A stretch of 64,000 nucleotides of DNA, taken from NCBI GenBank assembly GCA_030159075.1, contig BROG01000295.1:682001-746000 (forward strand), in the 5' to 3' direction. The notes under the pieces are model-generated. The model was not told where the DNA came from. It was given only the letters and a program-made list of their open reading frames with translations, and made no database searches. This stretch comes from Atrina japonica. Lineage: Eukaryota; Mollusca; Bivalvia; Pterioida; Pinnidae. Position numbers and translations under genes: made by a program. Shown one piece after another: positions 53,199-64,000 of this stretch (positions are counted from its first letter, which is position 1; the number at the start of each line of letters is the position of its first letter).

Positions 53199-53401
53199 AC
53201 TAATTCATGTACCACATGATACCCGATAATGTTTGTGCAGGGCTATTGTTTCTGTTAGTGAAAGAGTGATGCTAGCAGATGGTATCCCGCGGTGACGTCA
53301 TTTCAGTGGGAAGAATACATAGCGTTACATTCTATCACCATTGGTAATACTAGTACCGCACAAACAATATCGGTTATCATATGGTACATTAATTAGTCCC
53401 A
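53199..53401. mobile_element. 203-bp inverted-repeat element (foldback MITE)
   Basis: GGACTAATTCATGTACCACA...GATAATGTTTGTGC on the left matches the reverse complement of GCACAAACAATATCGGTTAT...ACATTAATTAGTCC on the right over about 42 bp. The centre has CGGTGACGTCATTTC, a CRE-like octamer. No target duplication is evident. Confidence 0.6.
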
Positions 53402-55251
53402 GTCACTCTTTGTTGAGCCTAAAAAAGCATTAAATGTAACCGTCTGGGATCTGTTACAGTTAGGGTTGATACTGTACTTCAATTGGGGAAACTCTAAAAT
53501 GAGGTCTTTTAAAATCTTTCCCAATTGTTTCTTTTCATATTTTAAAGGATGTTGAGGTAACCTTTTACCATATAGAATTTCATATTTGTGTAAGGTAAAA
53601 TAAGGGAGATTTTAAGAGAAATTATAAAAAAATGTCTGGGAACTGTTACGATACCAGTAGTGACTAGAAGTAGAAAAGGATTCAGGCAGAAGTGCAGTGA
53701 AAAAATAGGTGTAAAACATTTGAGTTTTAAGTTATAAAGCCGGAAAACTAATAACAAATTTCAAGAAACTTTCACACCTAGCTCCGCTTGGCGACAATAT
53801 TCTACACTTTCAACCCTCAAAGCATTGGAACTTCTGGTTTGATTGTATCTGGAAAGCTTCCAAATTTCATAATTATTTTTTAATAACTGCATTTTGCTAT
53901 AGTCCCAAATGAATCATTGTTTCACAATTTATCCAACAATCTGTAAAACTAAACATGTTCAATAAGGCTTTATGATAAGAGTCAAGTATAATTCTGTTAC
54001 CCTCACCCCCACCCCTGAACAAATTCTTGATCCGCATCCTAGATTACTGAAGATCAAAAGCATGTCACCTCTAACCTAAAATCCTGCATCTGCCTTTGGT
54101 AAAGATTTCCATGCATGTGTGCACACATTTTTATGTTTATATTCATGTACTGAAGATAAACAATGGTGAGCATAATCAGAATCTGGGTGGGTGATTGCGA
54201 AATGATACGCTCGGCAGACTTGATGCACAATGCACAGACAGATATAGCACAGACTTTCGGGCACCTGCGTTAATACATTGTACATACAGATTTTGAATAA
54301 AAATATATCACATGTACATGTATGTATGTACAATGTTTGAGGGGGTAATAAGCATGACTTACATGTGTACATTACTACATATGTAAGTAACATGCATTAG
54401 GGGTCTACCGAGTGCATCAGATTGTCACCCATTTTAGATGTTGACCACACTTGCCATAGCTTAACTTTAATACATGAATATAAAGGCTAACTGTCCACCC
54501 ACAAAAGCTAGCTATTGTAGAGCCAGTGATTTTCCATTTCAGATTTGCTTCAATTCAGATTTCAGTTTTGGTAAATTCCGTTTTTTTTTGTATTTATAAA
54601 AAAAAGAACTAAAAACATACTTAAATGAAAAATATTTAACAATACACTCATAATCATACTTTAAATATTCTGCCCCACGAATTTAATGATATATTTAATT
54701 AGGGAATTAAAAAAACATAAACATGTATATGCAACACTATGTTTTTATGATTTTAAGATATTTGATAAATAATTTGTAAGTCTGTAAGCCTATATCCATA
54801 TACATGTAGGTAACAAATTTTGTTGGAAATAGTACAGGTAATTTCTAATTACTTATTTTTGCTTGAATTTATCACCTAACCTAGAACAAGTCTGTGGTGT
54901 TTTATTTGGTGTTTTTACTTTAAATAAACTTATAAAGTAGATCTACATGTAAATGTATTTAATTTTTTGTCTTTTAATTTATTGTATCAACACTAGCGTA
55001 ATCTATACTATGCTGACAGACTTTGCAAAATTAAATGTCATCATCCTCCTAAAGATTCCATAGAAACTATCAACCTGTGCTGATGTATTTATTTTTTAAA
55101 TGGGAGGAAGTCTCCTCTTTTTATATCATGTGTGTCTTCAGCCATTGTACATGTATGATGTAGAGAGACGGGATGACTCTTTCAATGGAGGGGGATAATG
55201 TGGCAGGGTTAGTTATATGGTGTTCCTACTAGCTTGAGCTAGTGGGGTTTC
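53402..55251. other. Intergenic, no gene recognised
   Basis: AT-rich sequence with scattered TACATGTA motifs. The 105-residue minus frame at 54076-54393 is Cys/His-rich but has no recognisable domain or splice context and is not called. Confidence 0.5.
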
Positions 55252-55325
55252 TCCTTTAGCTTGATCGGTAGAGCACAAGACTTGTAAATCAGGGGTCCTA
55301 GTTTCAAATCCAAGCAGAGGCAGTA
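55252..55325 (+). pseudogene. tRNA-Thr(TGT)-like remnant, likely a SINE head
   Basis: TAGCTTGATCGGTAGAGCAC (A box), an anticodon-loop-like ACTTGTAAATC and AGTTTCAAATCC (B-box-like) are spaced as in tRNA-Thr. The acceptor and T stems pair poorly, so it is not a working tRNA. Confidence 0.5.
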
Positions 55326-56270
55326 TTTGTCTCTGTTACATTGTACATCAAGTCTAAGTACACTTAGAGTTGGAGGACTGAGACTGCCATCAATCTTCAG
55401 TTCTTAGATAGTTTCCTGGAGATTCGGGACAATCGGATCTATTGCCCATTTGCTTAAGGATATTTTATTCCACAAAATTTGCAATGTCCACTTTTCAATC
55501 CATAACCTTTTTGTGTAACATTTAAATTCACATGTCATTTATTAAGCAGAATTTTGCACTTTCATTAGTAATTTTCATCGCGAGAGTACATGTACTGTTC
55601 TGGCACAGTCTCAGAACATGTTACAATCAAATGTACCAGGGCAGGAAGTATTTATTTCGAAGATGTCGATAAAATTTACATAATTTAAGTTTATGGTTAA
55701 ATTGTTAGCCCAGCACAGTGTTCCAAAGCATTTGATTGGTGTTGCACTTGTCTCGATTGTCCTGGACAGTGAAATAAACATGCTCAGTAGAGTGTTACAC
55801 GTGACTGGCAACGCCTTATACTGTTTATAAATAGATCAATGTGATAGGTGTTTTCCACGATTAATTAATTTATTAATTAGGTGGAATGGGACAATAAAAC
55901 TCAAATATCCTTAAAAGTGGAGTTAAACAATAATAAACAAACATAATAATAATAATAATAATAAAACTTTGAAAATACAATGAAAGTTCATACAAATACA
56001 CATTAAGAGAATACAGAAAATTTATTTATGAACATTACTCTCCAGAATGTGCCTTTAAATATTCCTCACTGGATACTCTCTCTTACATGTATGTATGGTG
56101 ACAAGTAGGAAGGATTACTCTAGTCAGTGTAATTTTAATCTCATGCTTTATTACATATGTACAATGTACCTAAAATTTAAAGTTATGGGAGGTTCAGGTT
56201 ACAGGGAGTTTATAACAAATACAAATCAAGTAACTTTTTTTTTTCTTGATGAATTTCATTTTTAAGTGAG

Positions 56271-56545
56271 CCAGCCAGGCTCAGTCGGTAGCACGCTTGA
56301 CTCTTGATCGTGAGTTTGATTCTAGGCGGCGGCAGGTTGGTTTCCTGTCCTTCGGACTGAGACAGTAAAAACCAATGTCCTGTGTCACAGTACGTGTCGG
56401 CACGTTGAAGAAACCTCACTGCTCAATGGCCGTAAGCAGTGAGCATAGGCCAAAATTTGAACCCCTTCACTGGCATTTGGTGATGTCTCCATATGAGCGA
56501 AAGATTCTTGAGTGGGACGTTAAACAACAATAAACAAACAAACAA
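56271..56545 (+). mobile_element. tRNA-derived SINE (plus orientation)
   Basis: The head has GCCAGGCTCAGTCGGTAGCA (A box) and GAGTTTGATTCTAGG (B-box-like). The body has GGTTTCCTGTCCTTCGGACT and CATATGAGCGAAAG, and the tail GAGTGGGACGTTAAACAAC with TAAACAAACAAAC. It is the same family as 8795-9075. The small minus-strand open frame across it is not a gene. Confidence 0.8.
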
Positions 56546-56780
56546 TCATTTTTAAGTTTTCATTATTTCTATCATAACCTGCAGGTTACGGTCATTCCTT
56601 TTAGCCTAACCTGTAAATGGGTTATGACGATTTCTGTCAATTTGTGGCCTGGTTTGATGAATTTTACTGTACATGTGTTATATTCTATTTCAGATTAAAT
56701 CTAAGCAATTGATGCAGACATCTGATGGGGAATAGAAAGATGGTGGATAGGAACAAGTTTATATATGATTATGATGAATT

Positions 56781-56843
56781 ATGATGGCAGGAAAGATTTT
56801 AGCCCTTCTAATTACAGCTGTAATATACTTTCTGTCCTCAGAT
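56781..56843 (+). CDS. Gene B exon 1: start codon and signal peptide
   Basis: It encodes MMAGKILALLITAVIYFLSSD (second Met at 56784 equally possible), a hydrophobic signal peptide ending in Asp before a phase 0 donor gtaagta, exactly as in gene A. A possible 5' UTR acceptor (ttctatttcag) ends at 56693. The gene continues beyond the window. Confidence 0.72.
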
Positions 56844-57689
56844 GTAAGTAAACGGTGTTATATACATGTATTTCTTCAGGGTTCACCCCGGACTTAGAAA
56901 AATGAGCCAAAATTTCAGCCAACCAATTGATATATTTTAGCCAATTGAGATTTTGATCAGCCAGGTTATTGAATATTAAAACCAAATATGTTTTTTATTT
57001 TACATAAATAACATGGTGACCACTGAATATTGATTGCAAATGTTTTTAATTTTACGTAACTTGCATGGTTGTGACAAGTGAAAGCTGTATATACATGTAC
57101 ATGTGCCATAATGTCTGGAGGTTTACTTGATCGGGAACATTTTGTGACAATTCTATTTTACCAATCAAACATAGTTGTCTGTGATCATGCCATATTTCTC
57201 TCTTTTGTATGATATACACAAAAAATGCCCCAAAATATATCAGCTAGAAAAGTAGCCAATTGCATTATTTTTTAGCCAATCTTGACAAAAATTAGTCAAT
57301 GGCAACATTGGCTAATGACAGGGTGAGCCCTGAATGTTATCAATGTTAGGTGTTTTAAAATGCAGATAGTTTTGGGTACAGACGTTTCGTTACATAGACA
57401 CTTCGGTACACAAGTGTGAGCAAGATGAGAGTGAGAGTGATGAGTGAGATTTTGTAAGAAATGGAGATAGAAATAAGAAAAAAAGAAACGTAAAACAGTT
57501 GGATCTACATGTATATTACCGGTAATAGTTTTTATTTCAATTTCAAACAAAATTTATGAACTTTCTTTTTCCAACTGACAGATTTTCATTCGGACTGATG
57601 GATTGTAAAAGTCTGTCAGTCAAAATGCCTGACAAGATTTTGAAGTATTTAACAGCTCTGATATCAGTCTAAGTAAAACCTACAGCTAA
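56844..57689 (+). other. Gene B intron 1, left part
   Basis: AT-rich sequence with several AGCCAATTG/TTAGCCAAT motifs (56920-57310) and GTGAGCCCTGAATG, an inverse of AGGGTTCACCCCGGAC at 56877. This suggests an old inverted-repeat transposon spanning about 56877-57335. Confidence 0.45.
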
Positions 57690-60122
57690 TGCCCCATTGA
57701 TAATGATTTCACCAAAGTCATAAAACCACCTTCCAGAATCACTAGATGGGCTTTCCTATCTATGATAATGGTTTCACCAAAGTCATAAAACCACCTTCCA
57801 GAATCACTAGATGGGCTTTCCTATCTATGATAATGGTTTCACCAAAGTCATAAAACCACCTTCCAGAATCACTAGATGGTCTTTCCTATCTATGATAATG
57901 GTTTCACCAAAGTCATAAAACCACCTTCCAGAATCACTAGATGGGCTTTCCTATCTATGATAATGGTTTCACCAAAGTCATAAAACCACCTTCCAGAATC
58001 ACTAGATGGTCTTTCCTATCTATGATAATGGTTTCACCATAGTTATAAAACCACCTTCCAGAATCACTAGATGGTCTTTCCTACTAGATAATGGTTTCAC
58101 CAAAGTCATAAAAACCACCTTCCAGAATCACTAGATGCTCTTTCCTATCTATGATAATGGTTTCACCAAAGTCATAAAACCACCTTCCAGAATCACTAGA
58201 TGCTCTTTCCTATCTATGATAATGGTTTCACCAAAGTCATAAAACCACCTTCCAGAATCACTAGATGCTCTTTCCTATCTATGATAATGGTTTCACCAAA
58301 GTCATAAAACCACCTTCCAGAATCACTAACTATAATGCTCTTTCCTCACTATCTTTCCAATGATAATGGTTTCACCAAAGTCACCTTCCAAAATCACACC
58401 TATCTATGATAATGAACCCTAGTCACTAGATGGGGTCTTTCCTATCTATGATAATGATTTCACCAAAGTCATAAAACCACCTTTCCAGAATCACTAGATG
58501 GTCTTTCCTATCTATGATAATGGTTTCTATGTTATAATCCAGGTCACTTCACCCTATCTATGATAATGGTTTCACCAAAGTCATAAAACCACCTTCCAGA
58601 ATCACTAGATGGTCTTTCCTATCTATGATAATGGTTTCACCATAGTTATAAAACCACCTTCCAGAATCACTAGATGCTCTTTCCTATCTCCAAAGTCATA
58701 AAAAACCACCTTCCCAGATCAATGGGGCTTTCCTACCAAAGTCATCATAAAACCACCTTCCAGAATCACTAGATGGGCTTTCCTATCTATGGTCATTTCC
58801 AGAACCACTAGATGGTCTTTCCTATCTATGATAATGGTTTCACCATAGTTATTCCAGAAACACTAGATGGTCTTTCCAGATAATCACTAGAAACCACCTG
58901 CACTAGATGCTCTTTCCTATCTATGATAATGGTTTCACCAAAGTCATAAAACCACCTTCCAGAATTTCTATCTAGATGGTCTTTCTTATCTATGATATGA
59001 TAATGGTTTCACCAAAGTCATATAAAACCACCTTCCAGAATCACTCTTTCTATCTATGATAATGGGCTAAAACCACCTCCTCATAGATGGGCTTTCCTAT
59101 CTATGATAATGGTTTCACCAAAGTCATAAAACCACCTTCACTAGAATGATAATGGTTTCACCATAGTTTATGGGAATCACTTTCCTATCTATGATAATGG
59201 TTTCACCAAAGTCATAAAACCACCTTCCAGAATCACTAGATGGGCTTTCCTATCTATGATAATGGTTTCACCAAAGTCATAAAAACCACCTTCCAGAATC
59301 ACTAGATGGTCTTTTCACTATCCACCTTGAATACTAGATGGTCTTCACCTATGAAAGTTTTCATAAAAAACACCTTCCAGAATCACTAGATGGTCTTTCC
59401 TATCTATGATGGTCATTTCCAAATCACTATGGTCTTTCCTATCTAATGGTTTCACCAAAGTTATAAAACCACCTTCCAGAATCACTAGATGCTCTTTCCT
59501 ATCTATGATAATGGTTTCACCAAAGTCATAAAACCACCTTCCAGAATCATCACTATCTATGATAATGGGTCATAAAACCACCTTCCAGAATCTTTTTCCT
59601 ATCTATGATGATACCATAAATGGTTCACCCAAAGTCATAAAACCACCTTCCAGAATCACTAGATGGGCTTTCTATTCCACCAATCTAAAACCACCTTCCA
59701 GAACCACTAGATGGTTTTCCTACCAAAGTCACCAAAGTAAAAACCACCTTCCAGAATCACTAGATGGTCTTTCCTGTCTATGATAATGGTTTCACCATAG
59801 TTATAAAACCACCTTCCAGTCTCTTTCTATCTATGATAATGGTTTCTCATGATACTATGGGCTTTTCACCTATGATAATAAATGTCATATAAAACCACCT
59901 TCCAGAATCACTAGATGGTCTTTCCAATCTATGATAATGGTTTCACCAAAGTCATAAAACCACCTTCCAGAATCACTAGATGGTCTTTCCTATCTTTCCT
60001 GTTTTCACCAAAGTCATAAAACCACCTTCCAGAATCACTAGATGGTCTTTCCTGTCTATGATAATGGTTTCACCATAGTTATAAAACCACCTTCCAGAAT
60101 CACTAGATGCTCTTTCCTACCT
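57690..60122. repeat. Minisatellite, 65-bp unit, partly scrambled (gene B intron 1)
   Basis: Units read CCACCTTCCAGAATCACTAG, ATGGGCTTTCCTATCTATGA, TAATGGTTTCACCAAAGTCA, TAAAA. The first about nine and the last few copies are regular. Between about 58320 and 59900 many units are truncated, fused or rearranged. Open frames through it are artefacts. Confidence 0.95.
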
Positions 60123-60289
60123 ATATCTCTCATAGCTAATGAATATTTATGAAGAGTAATACAATTCTGAAATTGTTTAAAAGTCTCGATCTAATTGTTT
60201 GATGCATGCGAGCACCTTTTACTCTCATTGGCTGAGTTTTCATGAATAATAAAAAATAAGTATTTGAGATTTTGGTCGCATGAGACCAC

Positions 60290-60345
60290 AGTAGGAAAGA
60301 GCATAGCGATTCCAGACCATGGTTTTATGACGGTGGGGTTTCAGG
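60290..60345 (-). repeat. Inverted, diverged copy of the 65-bp unit
   Basis: TAGGAAAGAGCATAGCGATT then CCATGGTTTTATGACGGTGG is similar to the reverse complement of a unit (GGTGGTTTTATGACTTTGG with AAAGAGCATCTAGTGATTC). It lies 170 bp beyond the array end. Confidence 0.5.
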
Positions 60346-61229
60346 CGAGGGACATGTTTTGATTCATTAATACTCTCAGATTGCTTGTTACCAATAGTAC
60401 ATGTATGCCTGCTGGTCACATTCCGGGGAGAAACATTTAGAAATAACTTTTTTGTTAGCACTTGATATTTATTTGCATAAGCTTTCTTTGTATTTTTTAA
60501 GGTACATGTATATACTGATTAATTAGTTAGCTAATCACGGGAAACAGTGTGCAGATCTAATAATAACATCTTAAAATAATATGGGAATGAGGAGATATTA
60601 AAAAGGAGGCAGGGGAACCAAAACAATATGTCCATGATGTATAGCCTATACTAGAATCAGCACATCATGTACATATGTACATACATCTTACATTAGCCTA
60701 TGTTGCTTCCATTAAACCTTTGTAGAATAAGACATACATTTGGTCAAATTTCTGTCCACAATTTAAGTTATATTGTTTGTAAAATCAGTCAGCTTCTTCG
60801 TATTTGTAGCAAGATGGGCCATGCGGTGACACAATATATCAATCTGTTTAACTAAATATTTCCATTACATAGTCCTGATATTCTTACTGATGGCTAGGCG
60901 GAAAGCAGTCAAGTCATTTGACATACCTTATAAGGAAAGCACCTACAATTGTTTAGCTTGTCAGCCACTCATGTCTGAACTGTAGTAAGGATTCCTTATA
61001 TGGAATTACTCATATTTCACCGAAGTAAATTTAGAGATTTCTGATGGAATTTCTTAAAAAACTCTGGTAATACGACTTTTTTTTGAAATTTTGTACATTT
61101 CCTTCTGTTAGAAGGGGTTTTCTAATGAAAATGTCAAATATTACAATAAATCCCCCGGAATGTAATTTTAATCCTCGGAATGTGGCTTGAAGTACATGTA
61201 GGACTAGCACTAGGAAAAAATTCTGTTTT
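60346..61229 (+). other. Gene B intron 1, middle part
   Basis: AT-rich, with scattered ACATGTAC motifs. No gene or clear element is recognised. Confidence 0.5.
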
Positions 61230-61790
61230 TTTATAAACATTTAATTATGTTGTAAGAGCTGAACTTTGATATTTGATTTCTATAATTGCTACACAATGTA
61301 CAATGTATAATCAACCCTTTCAGACAGTACATGACCTTTGACCCTGTTACCTGGAATATGTTACTTGTCTTACTTTGAAAAATGTTTACATGTCAATAAC
61401 TTTAAAGGTATAAATAGTATAGCATTGATACATTGTATTTTACATGTGTAATCCCCATGACAAGTCCTTCAGATGATACCAGATGGCTTTTGACCCTGTG
61501 ACCTACAAAATGTCATTTTTCTCATTTTTATGAACCTTGGCTATAACTTTTGTCAATAGACAATACCATGTATAGTTCCTATGTTTTACATGTACAATTC
61601 TTATGAATAGTCTTTTAAGCTTTCAGTTGGCACTATGACTTTTGACTTGGTGACATAGACATGTTTGACCTATACTTTGAAATTTGTATAATTTTGGCTA
61701 TAACTTCTGAAACATGAGGAGGAGAGCTTTGATATTTTAATTAGATTTGCAATCCTTCTGATCATCCCTTTCAGTTTCAACCATGACCTA
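61230..61790. repeat. Degenerate about 153-bp tandem repeat with TGACCTTTGACCC cores
   Basis: Three to four units each contain GAGCTTTGATATTT or equivalent, then AATYC..ATGA, then GACCTTTGACCCTG / GCTTTTGACCCTGTGACCT / GACTTTTGACTTGGTGACAT. This repeat type is widespread in bivalve genomes. The best unit (61327-61345) is a perfect DR1 nuclear-receptor half-site pair. Confidence 0.6.
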
Positions 61791-62032
61791 AAAACCTATA
61801 TACATGTAATGCCATTTGACCCACATCTTGATATAAGTTATAAATGCATAATAAGTTAAATGTTTGAGATACTATGCTGCCACCAGCAAGGTGCCTTGTC
61901 CTCTGACAACTCTTGTTAAGAATTTTGATTGTCCACATTTTACATATGTACATACATTTTTTGTACATATGTGTAATTCAGTGCAGTCAAGCTCAATTTC
62001 AGATACAAAATGTTAATTTTATTGTATTTTAG

Positions 62033-62100
62033 AATGGTACAGAAGGACTTACTCCACCATTGGCACGTCTGCAGTGCACCGAGAAAGAAACTTGCAGATA
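62033..62100 (+). CDS. Gene B exon 2: N-terminal extracellular segment
   Basis: Acceptor ttgtattttag; phase 0 in, phase 2 out at gtaagt. It encodes 22 codons, NGTEGLTPPLARLQCTEKET then CRY, beginning with an NGT sequon. Length, phases and the ETxRY end match gene A exon 2. It has two cysteines (LQC, TCR) absent from gene A. Confidence 0.75.
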
Positions 62101-62284
62101 GTAAGTAGTAATTTTTGAAGTAACCTGAGCCATTTCTTTATTACATGTAATATGGGGTTATTCTTAGTTCGGCCATGAGGGTAAAGGGCTTACATATGAT
62201 AATTGTACCTGTACACGTATGTAAACAAGAAAAGTATTTGGAATTTTAGAAATATTGTTTATAGGGTCAAATGCAATTACATAC

Positions 62285-62420
62285 GTACACAGGACCCATT
62301 CCCAATGCAAAATTGGCTTGTATTTTCCCCCAAAATATTCAGAAATTCCCAATTTAGAATTTCAATATAAAGAATGAAATATTTTCAAACATTTATCTCA
62401 AATTAAGTTTTTCTGTTTTA
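62285..62420. repeat. Partial copy of the CAGGGCTTTT MITE interior
   Basis: GACCCATTCCCAATGCAAAA, TTGTATTTTCCCC and AGAAATTCCCAATTT resemble 51835-51920. The termini are not seen. Confidence 0.5.
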
Positions 62421-62699
62421 GTTAAAATGTTGTATATTTCCCCAATATTTTGGACCCTGGACCCAGAATTTTGGAGGTAGGAAAATCCTAGATGTTGTAC
62501 ATGTCTCTCTGAAATTAGGATGCAAATTTGTTTTCCCTTGAGTCATTCTTGGTCCCATACTTGGATAAGCCACCTATAAAAGATTCTAATACTGAAGGAA
62601 ATAGTGCAATTGACCAAATTTCCTGTGTGGTCGCCTTAAGGTCCCATGGGACTCTTATTCCCAAAACCTATCATATTTAATTTTGTGTTTACTTTTCAG

Positions 62700-62869
62700 T
62701 GTGATCCTATCATATAGCAATAATAGAAGACTTTGCTTTTACCAAGATCTAAACAATCGATATAATCTCAAAACTGTCCAACTGTGTGTTGATAACAACG
62801 AAGACAGACGTGACAAAGAGGAAGAAGACAACTACTTATACCCATATTATTACAGTGGGATATCACCAA
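62700..62869 (+). CDS. Gene B exon 3: cysteine-containing extracellular segment
   Basis: Acceptor ttacttttcag; phase 2 in, phase 1 out at gtaagt. The product has RRLCFYQDLNNRYNLK, TVQLCVDNNEDRRDKEEEDN and YLYPYYYSGISP. Cysteine positions, acidic tract, YP and GISP match gene A exon 3. The expected exon 4 (sushi) lies beyond the window. The last about 35 bases of this exon and its donor are the parent sequence of the following array. Confidence 0.8.
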
Positions 62870-64000
62870 GTAAGTACAGTCTAACACTGATTATCCGGAC
62901 TTATATCCATATTATTACTGTGGGATAATACCAAGTAAGTACAGTCTAACACTGATTATCTGGACTTATATCCATATTATTACTGTGGGATAATACCAAG
63001 TAAGTACAGTCTAACACTGATTATCCGGACTTATATCCATATTATTACTGTGGGATAATACCAAGTAAGTACAGTCTAACACTGATTATCCGGACTTATA
63101 TCCATATTATTACTGTGGGATAATACCAAGTAAGTACAGTGTAACACTGATTATCCGGACTTATATCCATATTATTACAGTGGGATAATACCAAGTAAGT
63201 ACAGTCAGTAACACTGATTATCCGGACTTATATCCATATTATTACTGTGGGATAATACCAAGTAAGTACAGTCCGGACTAACACTGATTATCCGGACTTA
63301 TTATCCATATTATTACAGTGGGATATCACCAAGTAAGTACAGTCTAACACTGATTATTATCCGGACTTATATCCACTTATTATATTACTGTGGGATAATA
63401 CCAAGTAAGTACAGTCTAACACTGATTATCCGGACTTATATCCATATTATTACTGTGGGATAATACCAAGTAAGTACAGTGTAACACTGATTATCCGGAC
63501 TTATATCCATATTATTACAGTTGGATATCACCAAGTAAGTACAGTCTAACACTGATTATCCGGACTTATATCCATATTATTACTACAGTGGATAATACCA
63601 AGTAAGTACAGTCTAACACTGATTATCCGGACTTATATCCATATTATTACTGTGGGATATCACCAAGTAAGTACAGTCTAACACTGATTATCCGGACTTA
63701 TATCCATATTATTACTGTGGGATAATACCAAGTAAGTACAGTCTAACACTGATTATCCGGACTTATATCCATATTATTACTGTGGGATAATACCAAGTAA
63801 GTACAGTCTAACACTGATTATCCGGACTTATATCCATATTATTACTGTGGGATATCACCAAGTAAGTACAGTCTAAACATACCTGATTATCCGGACTTAT
63901 ATCCATATTATTACTGTGGGATAATACTTATTACTGTGGGATAATACCAAGTAAGTACAGTCTAACACTGATTATCCGGACTTATATCCATATTATTACT
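62870..64000. repeat. 65-bp minisatellite derived from the gene B exon 3/intron 3 junction, about 17 copies
   Basis: Units read TATATCCATATTATTACTGT, GGGATAATACCAA|GTAAGT, ACAGTCTAACACTGATTATC, CGGACT. The exon 3 end (CCCATATTATTACAGTGGGA, TATCACCAA|GTAAGT) is unit one; some later copies keep the exonic ACAGTGGGATATCACCAA form. Every unit has a full CCAA|GTAAGT donor. The array continues past the window edge; a few copies near 63190-63400 and 63870-63950 have small duplications. Confidence 0.96.

Noticed and set aside
54076..54393. 105-codon Cys/His-containing minus frame
   Set aside because: Cysteines show no regular spacing of any known zinc-binding or secreted fold, and there is no splice or promoter context.
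55252..55325. Functional tRNA-Thr(TGT)
   Set aside because: A- and B-box-like sequences and the anticodon loop fit, but acceptor and T stems do not pair. More likely a SINE head.

Overview
This is a 64 kb piece of an AT-rich invertebrate nuclear genome, most likely a bivalve mollusc. The grounds are short exons in long introns with GT-AG sites, very many minisatellites, tRNA-derived SINEs, small palindromic transposons starting CAGTGAAACCTGTATA, a GCTCACCTGA-type repeat and units carrying TGACCTTTGACCC. The last three are familiar from bivalve sequence. Species cannot be fixed from the sequence alone. No bacterial-type operons, CRISPR arrays or rRNA genes are present.

The main content is two plus-strand genes of one receptor family in tandem. 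Gene A (420-25632) can be assembled completely: nine exons whose splice phases all agree (0,2,1,1,1,1,1,2) give exactly 561 codons plus a stop. The predicted protein has a signal peptide, a cysteine-containing N-terminal region, one six-cysteine sushi/CCP-like module, a Thr/Pro/Ser stalk with in-frame TPVRTS repeats, one membrane span, a juxtamembrane CPKCCLRC cluster, a long cytoplasmic linker and a C-terminal death domain. Gene B starts at 56781 and runs off the right edge. Its first three exons have the same phases and a similar sequence, so it is a paralogue. I recognise no named family with this architecture. It looks like a cell-surface receptor that could signal to death or NF-kB-type pathways.

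Layout: 1-419 upstream sequence; 420-25632 gene A, more than half of it intronic tandem repeats (50, 41, 29, about 42, 29, 56 and 32 bp units, plus a 2.7 kb TG/TATGTACATG tract); 25633-36440 intergenic, with a 31-bp array, several small DNA transposons (two with target duplications, two with visible empty sites) and two reverse-transcriptase fragments; 36441-44058 a 7.6 kb element with about 0.5 kb terminal inverted repeats and a broken A32/FtsK-like packaging ATPase, probably a decayed Polinton/adintovirus-like element; 45364-48243 a broken Ty3/Gypsy retrotransposon on the minus strand; 48244-56780 mostly anonymous, with a SINE, MITE-like elements and tRNA-derived remnants; 56781-64000 gene B, with a 65-bp array in intron 1 and another 65-bp array at the exon 3 donor.

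The most unusual theme is that tandem arrays sit directly on, or have copied, exon-intron boundaries of the receptor genes. The gene B exon 3 end plus its 5' splice site is repeated about 17 times. The 5.3 kb 56-bp array before gene A exon 8 carries a CTACAG/GTAAAT junction in nearly every unit. The TG-rich tract begins inside the exon 8 donor. Most long open frames in the window are by-products of such repeats and are not annotated as genes.
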